NCBI GenBank assembly: GCA_030272155.1
Contig: CP126202.1
Coordinates: 4,547,501 to 4,611,500 of the forward strand
Direction of reading: 5' to 3'
From: Tetradesmus obliquus
Taxonomy: Eukaryota; Chlorophyta; Chlorophyceae; Sphaeropleales; Scenedesmaceae
DNA: 64,000 bases
Position numbers and translations under genes: made by a program. Of the stretch, positions 58,094 to 64,000 are shown piece after piece. Under the pieces are notes generated by a model. It did not search any database. It was not told the DNA's origin and was given only the letters and a program-made list of their open reading frames with translations. How positions within the stretch are numbered: position 1 is the stretch's first letter; each line of letters opens with the position of its first letter.

Positions 58094-59233
58094 ATGCAGG
58101 TTGGTGCCTCCATGCTTCCTCTCAGCTCACTGAAAGCAATGGACATGGCTAGCACAGAGGCTGCTCTCGCCAAAGAGCATCCACTGAGATGCACAGATGG
58201 CAGACTTAACGCTGCAGCACATCCCGTTGCTGTCACCGCTGTCTCCCCTACTGCTGCTCCTGGCAGCACACGCACCGGCAGCAGCAGCAACCCAAACCAT
58301 TGCCAGTGTATATGCTGCCGTGTTGCTGCGCGAAGCGTCAGCAGCAACAGCAGTGATGCCCTTTGCAACTCAGCTGGTCTGGCCGAGCCTCAGCCTTGCA
58401 CCAGCAGCACTGCCACGTGGACAGCACAGGCTATTGCTGCAGTTCCTGCAAGCAGCATTACTGTTGTTAGCAGCTGTGACCAGGCAGCTCTTGCAGGACC
58501 AGCAGCAGAGGCAGCACCAGCTGCAGATGCCCCGCCTACAGCAACAGAACGGGCCGCAGCTAAGGCAGCAGAAGCAGCAGATGCAGATGCAGTTACAGGA
58601 TGCAGGCCAAAGCTGCACAGCTTCTGCAGTCATAGCTCGAGCATGTCTGCAGCTGAGGCAGCCAAGTGTTACATGCAGGGCTGTGTGGCAGCACCTGATG
58701 CATGGGCGTGCAAGTATGGCTGCCTAGCTGCCTGGTGTAGCGAGCCTAGCGTGGAGTCCCTGGCAGCAGCAGAGTGCTATGTTGCAGGAGTGGAGCCGCT
58801 TCCACTGCCAAGCATGGATCAATGCCCAGAGCATGCTGCAGCATACCAGACCTGCAAGGTGCTGTTTGAGGCAAAAGCGGCAGCCGCAGTGACGCTGAAT
58901 TGCTTGCAGGACTGCCAGCAGCAGCTGGTGCGTGACCTGGCAGTGGCATGTGTAGAGGTGCAATCCACCAGGGCAGCAAAAGCAGCGGCCGCATGCTCTG
59001 GCAACGCAGGAGCAGCAGCGCCGGCAGCAGCCGCTGCACAGGCAGCAGCAGAGAACATGGAGGCAGTTTCCTGCAAGCTGCAGAGGGTGCAGGGCCAGCT
59101 ACGAGTGGCTGTGGCCGCGCTGCAGCAGTATGAAGCTGCAGGAGAGGCAGCATTTGCAGAGGTGCGCAGCGCACAGCATGCGCTGATGAAGCGCTTGGAA
59201 CAACAGCACACGGGCGTGTTGGGCAGAGTGTGA
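58094..59233 (+). CDS. Alanine- and cysteine-containing protein of unknown function
   Basis: A single open frame of about 380 codons. The stretch just before it (ttttatgcag) also looks like a 3' splice site, so the first in-frame ATG may instead be that at 58112. The first half is low-complexity Ala/Ser/Thr. The second half has spaced cysteines (AKCYMQGCVAAPDAWACKYG, CPEHAAAYQTCKVL, LNCLQDCQQQL) and then a helical, probably coiled-coil C-terminus. No signal peptide or family was recognised. Codon use and length make it likely to be real. Confidence 0.55.
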   Translation: MQVGASMLPLSSLKAMDMASTEAALAKEHPLRCTDGRLNAAAHPVAVTAVSPTAAPGSTRTGSSSNPNHCQCICCRVAARSVSSNSSDALCNSAGLAEPQPCTSSTATWTAQAIAAVPASSITVVSSCDQAALAGPAAEAAPAADAPPTATERAAAKAAEAADADAVTGCRPKLHSFCSHSSSMSAAEAAKCYMQGCVAAPDAWACKYGCLAAWCSEPSVESLAAAECYVAGVEPLPLPSMDQCPEHAAAYQTCKVLFEAKAAAAVTLNCLQDCQQQLVRDLAVACVEVQSTRAAKAAAACSGNAGAAAPAAAAAQAAAENMEAVSCKLQRVQGQLRVAVAALQQYEAAGEAAFAEVRSAQHALMKRLEQQHTGVLGRV

Positions 59234-60800
59234 TGCAGGGGCAGCGGCAGCATGCTACGCAGCAGGAGCGACTGCCTATGCTGCATGTTGGATGGGATGT
59301 GCTGTGGCAGCAAAGCATACCCCTCTGTGGCATCATGCTTAGTGATGAGCAGCAAGGTGCAATGTGGGAACTACCACAGCAGCAGCAGCGGCCACAGCAG
59401 CAGTAGCTGAAGTAGCTGGAGTCCGTCGCTGTGCACTATTTGAGAGCTGAGGCTTAGCAGCAGAACAGGCTTTTGGCTTGCACCTGCCGCGGCGTTGCTC
59501 CCTGCGCTGGGCTGCAGCCCTGCATAGCCATTGGAAAAATCGCTGGGATGCAACCAGAAAGTGATTCTGCCAGCAATGGTCGAGGTTTGGTTCAGGCTCA
59601 CGTGCTCTTAATGGTAGCGGTCAAAAGATGGACGGTATCATTCATCAACGATTGTTGGCCAAGTTAGCTGTCATGGCCTGTCATGTGGGGGCAGATGCGG
59701 GCAGTGGTCTACTGGACAATGATGTTGCAAAGCAACAAGAGTGACAGGCAGTGCTATTTGGCGATGGTTCTTGCTAACACCAACGTTGCGTGCTTGCTTT
59801 TGGATGTGCAGCGTCTGTTTGTTTGATGTTCAAGTGGAGCATGCGTCTGGATATGCAGCACACGGCCGTGCCACACCCGTGATGACCATGACCGCTGCAA
59901 TCAAGATTGCCCTGACGCATCCCCTTCGCTTTCCTTCTTCCCAGCTGCCAGCAATGGCGCGTCACATTTACCGTTCAATTGTACGTTTCTGAACAGCTGC
60001 AGGTGCAGCTACAGTTGTGTTTGAAATCTTTGGCTCATGTCATCCACTGCCACGTGGCAGTGCACTATCTTCATAAGTCAGGTGCAGCATGCCAGGCTAT
60101 AATCAGACTGCTGTGCTAAACAAACCAAGAATATGTTTTAGGGACTGGAAGTTGGCCCTGGCAGCTGCCTATGCCAGCTCCGCCCGGGGAAGCTTCCATC
60201 GGCTGCAGAACCACGACATGGCCGGGCCGCATGCCGACACACGGCGTTAGTACTTAAGGCCCGACACACGCCATCAATGTATGGTTTAAAGAGCACCCAA
60301 AAAGAAAACAAGTATTCAGAAGCCGGTTTGTTGCTTTTACACACAGCAACCTACACAGCTTTCCCGCCAATTCTCGAACGCCGGTCCGGAGCGCTTGGCT
60401 TGCTCTCACGCGCTTAGAGCATCACTGGTAGGTTTTTTTGAAACTTAAAACTAAGCAGCTGCATCTATCAGTAAATTCCGGCACCTGCTCAGCCTGGCAG
60501 GCTGCTGGCAGGCAATTGCAAGCAGCAGCTGCTCGGTAGCAAGCTTGACGGCTGATCTGCTGCGTCCTGTAAATACGTAGAGTCCTTCGGAACCATTACT
60601 ACCCCCCTCTCGATACGTTTTCGTGCCCCTGACCATGCCCTGGTCCAGTCCAGCAACTGCTGCTTCTATAGATACATTGTGCCTTATCCCTGCCATGCCT
60701 CTCTGCGCCTGCAGGTGCCATACTCAACTCAACTTGGCAGCCAGTACAATAGAAGGAGACCCACCTACATCCGCAATAGGGGCACAGCACACAAGGCAGG
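59234..60800. other. Intergenic, no gene seen
   Basis: No supported exon. A likely acceptor (cgcctgcag near 60715) and an open frame after it (60716-60840, starting VPYSTQLGSQYNRRRPTYIR) may be an upstream exon of the next gene, but I could not link them with confidence. Confidence 0.4.
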
Positions 60801-61487
60801 ATGCGTCCATACGGATTGGAAGCAGGTGGCTGCTGCTACGAAGATGTCCAGAGGAGAATCGGCTCCGCCCAGATGCCCGCTTATCGATTTGAGAATGCAT
60901 CCATGTGCTATGAGCTCTGCGGCTGCAAAGAGTGCCAGCGTGCTCCGATGCGCAGGACTGCGATGAGGATCAAGGCAAGCGCTGCAGCCGCAGCAGCGGC
61001 AGCAGCGGCTCCGGTAAAGAATGCGAGCAAGGCAGTGCGCAAAAGCTTGCAGGACAGCGGCAGTGCCGTGGCAGATGTAGCTTGTGCATCTGTGGTCGGC
61101 ATACGCTGGCAGAAGCTCTCTGCTGTCACAGTTGCGCCGGGCGGAGGGCTCTCAGACGGCTGCACTGATAGGCAGGCCTTTGATAGAGAGCTGCGGCAGC
61201 TTCATACCAGCTTCAAGCAGCAGCATGCGGCTGCTGAGTCAAGCCAGCCAGCAGCAGCAGCAGCAGCAGCATCACCCAAGGAGGAGGACCTGATTCGCAC
61301 AATGTTCAAAGCAGCAGACAGCTACGCAGCGCGGCTGGCAGACTTTGTAAGCAGCTCGCTGCTGCGGAACCATGCTGGCCATCAGGTTCGGCAGCTGGTA
61401 ATCAAGCAGGTGCTGCGGCCAGCACTGTACAAGCGCTTCCGCTTCCACACACACTACTGGGTGAACTGCTACGACTTTGAGTCCTGA
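60801..61487 (+). CDS. Conserved-looking protein of unknown function
   Basis: Open frame of 228 aa from the ATG at 60801. An in-frame stop lies 24 bases upstream, so either this is the start or a splice acceptor sits just before it. The N-terminus has a cysteine cluster (GGCCYEDVQRR, MCYELCGCKECQRAP). A basic Ala-rich linker follows. The C-terminus is rich in aromatic and basic residues (VLRPALYKRFRFHTHYWVNC). I do not recognise a family. Confidence 0.5.
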   Translation: MRPYGLEAGGCCYEDVQRRIGSAQMPAYRFENASMCYELCGCKECQRAPMRRTAMRIKASAAAAAAAAAAPVKNASKAVRKSLQDSGSAVADVACASVVGIRWQKLSAVTVAPGGGLSDGCTDRQAFDRELRQLHTSFKQQHAAAESSQPAAAAAAASPKEEDLIRTMFKAADSYAARLADFVSSSLLRNHAGHQVRQLVIKQVLRPALYKRFRFHTHYWVNCYDFES

Positions 61488-62263
61488 TTTTAGCTTGTGG
61501 TGGGTGGTGGCATCTGGTGCTGCCGTTTCTCTCTATTTGTTAAATGGCTGGCACATCCACTACTGCTTGAGCTGCTACAACTCTGATTCTTGAATGATTG
61601 TGTGATGTTTGGTGGTTTCTGGGGCTGGTTTGGGCAGTCCATTTTTCTCCAGGGCATCAAGGGTCCCAGGGCTGTACCTTCTCTTCATTTGCTCAATGCC
61701 GGCTGCATGCATAGCTTGGTTTGGCATTCTCTGGTTGCAGCTCGTTCAAGCATTTTCTCTTAGATTTGCATCTGGTCATTGGTCGAACTGTGATGCATGG
61801 CATACTATGCCTAGTACAGGGCAGTCTGGATGCCTGTGTTGTCCCAGTTGCATCATTGCAGCAGCGCGCTGCGAGCACTGCTGGTAGTTGCAGATCACCT
61901 TGGCTTCGCTAGCACATCACTGGGACCGCGTTTAACAGTAACCAGCGGCTCGCAGATGGGACTTGCCAGCGCGGCAGCAATGCCTGTGCGGTTGCCAATT
62001 CATGCGGCCTGAGCAACGAGTGCTGCAGTGTCTCAGGGGCACCTTGAGTGGCTCTATCGCAGTGCGTAGCTGAAGCATGTGCTTGTTCATTGCTAGGCTC
62101 AGCCGTGCTGACCTGCAAGCCAACTTTTGCGTGACGCGACAGACAACGCTATAGGGTTGTAGCTACATTATACCACAGTCGAAACCCTAAATTGCCCACC
62201 TTTGCCTGCAGGCTCTGTTGATGCTATACGCAGCACAGCAAATCTCACATTGATCCATTCCAG
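61488..62263. other. Intergenic or upstream intron, no exon assigned
   Basis: Nothing recognised. The 5' end of the following gene model is missing and may lie here. Confidence 0.35.
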
Positions 62264-63208
62264 GTTACCAAAGGACGCTGCAAAGCCACACCCTAGCAGA
62301 TTCCCTGCTGCAGCATCAGCGTCTGTACCTTCAACTGTCCTGCCTGTGCTGCTGCCTTCAGCAAGCCAGCTCGCTCTTGGATGTCGGTATGGACAGCTCC
62401 GTTCAGTTAGAAACAAGCATTAATGAGGCGGCCGGCATTACAGGCAGCGAGCTACAAGGTTTCGCAAGCAACAGCGTGCAGTCCTCGCATGCCGTGGCTT
62501 CGTACGCTTTGGAGAATGTGCTGCTGCACCAGGCTGCAGCCCAACAGCTACAGGTAATGTGAAGCATTACGTTAGGAGGTCTGCTGGCCTCGCTAGGCGA
62601 CGCGTCTCAGCAGCAGCAGCGGCAGCAGGACGAGCAGCACGGCAGCACTGCATCACACCAGCAGCATTGGCAGCAGGCCATTTTGTGCCGCAGCTGCTGG
62701 CTCAAGCAGCTGTCTTTGTAATGGGTATGTTTCATTCACGAGTATGTGTAATAGGCACCAGCTCTGCCAACTCTGAATCAGCGCAAGTACACCAGCTGCA
62801 GCTCCTTTGGGCCATGCTGTTCGGCCAGTGTTAGTGCTGCTGCGGTGCTGCTGCACCATCAGCCAAATAAGCATTCATTCAATGCTTCTCGTGTTCTGCA
62901 CAGTGCTGCTGTGGCTGCGCCTGCAGTGAGCAGAGCCTGCTGTTCCTGTGCATATCTGCTGACAATGTGCTTCCATCCTGCATGCTGCATGCTGCAGGGT
63001 GTTGCTGCTGGCCTAGTCAACTCTGGCCAGCAGCTGCTGGCCACCAGCAGGCAGCTGAGCCCTCAGCTTGAGCAGCTGGCAGCAATGGCAGCAGCAGCAC
63101 GGCAGCTGCGGCAGCAGGCAGACAGCCTGAAGCAGCTAGGGGATGCAATGCATTTGATCCAGCAGCAGCAGCAGCAGCAACATGAGCAGCAGCAGCAGCA
63201 GCAGCAGC

Positions 63209-63251
<43 letters not shown>

Positions 63252-63354
63252 CCACGACGGGCAGCAGCAACATGAGCAGCAGCAGCAGCAGCAGCAGGAG
63301 CGGCAGGAGCAGCAGCAACATGAGCAGCAAGCTGCAGTAGTAGCACCGCCATGA
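62264..63354 (+). CDS. Coiled-coil protein with long poly-Gln tail, 5' end missing
   Basis: Two exons I can support: 62264-62553 (acceptor ccattccag, donor gtaatg) and 62998-63354, joined in phase 0, giving about 215 residues. The middle is helical with heptad-like leucines (ALENVLLHQAAAQQLQ, QLLATSRQLSPQLEQLAA, RQQADSLKQLGDAMHL). The last 70 residues are almost all Gln with a few His, Glu and Arg. The helix pattern recalls BLOC-1 subunit 2, but the match is weak and the N-terminus is not resolved. Confidence 0.45.
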
Positions 63355-64000
63355 CCCTCAGCAGGATTGACACGGCCATGTAGCTGCGTCATGACTGGCT
63401 TGACTAGGCTTTGTGCACTTGACATACTGGCTGCCCTCGCCTTCGCAGTAGTCGCTTATATAGGATGACATGCATATGTTGTTGCCACAGGTGTGGCCAT
63501 TACACTGTGTGCTGCTAGTAATAATTATGATCAATGGTACTGATGGCAATTATGAGCATACCGGTAGGCGGGTGCCCGCCCCTACCTGACAGGCTCTGCG
63601 TGACACCAACTGTCTGGCCACTGCCTTGACACACATCGCCTGGCAGCTCTGGACCCTGCACCTGTGCAGGCTGCATCCCCCAGGTTGAAGACGAACTGCG
63701 TGTATTCCCGTCTTGTAACACAACACACGTTAATTCAGCAGCGTCTGCTGCATGAATAGTTGTGCAAAGGCTGAGTGCGTCATGCAGCTGCAAGCACTGC
63801 CTCAGGCAGGCTGCTGGCAAGGCTCACCAAGCAAAGTAACTTGTTACAGTCATGTGTCATTTGTTACACTGCTGCATGCCACTATGGCGGGAGTGGTGGC
63901 TTGCCACCTCAACACACTGTGGCACCAAGTGCCAGCACTCCAAAAGCTTGCTGGGAACAACGCACCACACCACACCACGCACCAGCAATGTCAGCCAGCA
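63355..64000. other. Right-end flank, no gene seen
   Basis: No supported exon on either strand up to the window edge. Confidence 0.35.

Overview
The window looks like nuclear DNA of a chlorophycean green alga, probably of the Sphaeropleales (Scenedesmus-like); that placement is inference. The signs are intron-dense genes with GT/GC...AG introns, very heavy CAG/CTG triplet repeats in exons and introns, plant-type families (an SBP-box factor, a LEA protein), an Arabidopsis-type TTTAGGG tract, and TGTAA poly(A)-like signals after some genes.

Layout, left to right: a CMGC/SRPK-like protein kinase (+, 705-5784, 8 exons); a small LEA-like protein (+, 6664-8922); about 6 kb of gene-poor DNA with several tandem repeats, including a 223-bp satellite; an SBP-box transcription factor (-, 15126-17608); a BTB/POZ-like fragment beside a hAT transposon (19368-21760) whose gene has an open frame but lacks the catalytic core; a 1,479-aa BRCT-domain protein (+, 23038-30983); two LINE 3' ends; a 15-exon secreted or membrane-anchored cysteine-rich protein (-, 33986-45156); a histidine phosphatase (+, 47131-49056); the spliceosomal protein CWC15 (+, 49485-52611); an F-box-like leucine-rich-repeat protein (+, 54350-55960); and three poorly characterised genes to the right end. 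For the main genes the exons were joined by hand from splice sites. In each model all intron phases agree and the total length is a multiple of three, which is strong internal support.

The most striking feature is shared by six unrelated genes. Short pieces of an exon edge, together with its splice site, are tandemly copied into the neighbouring intron. Some copies carry an exon 3' end plus 5' splice site and lie downstream of the real exon. Others carry a 3' splice site plus exon start and lie upstream of it. Copy numbers run from 2 to about 8 and copies are decayed to different degrees. One real exon at each locus preserves the reading frame. CWC15, itself a splicing factor, shows it at three exons. 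This pattern looks like a genome-wide mode of intron growth and a source of decoy or alternative exons, and is the best candidate here for something not described before.

The genes do not form a pathway. The window is an ordinary stretch of eukaryotic chromosome with unrelated neighbours.
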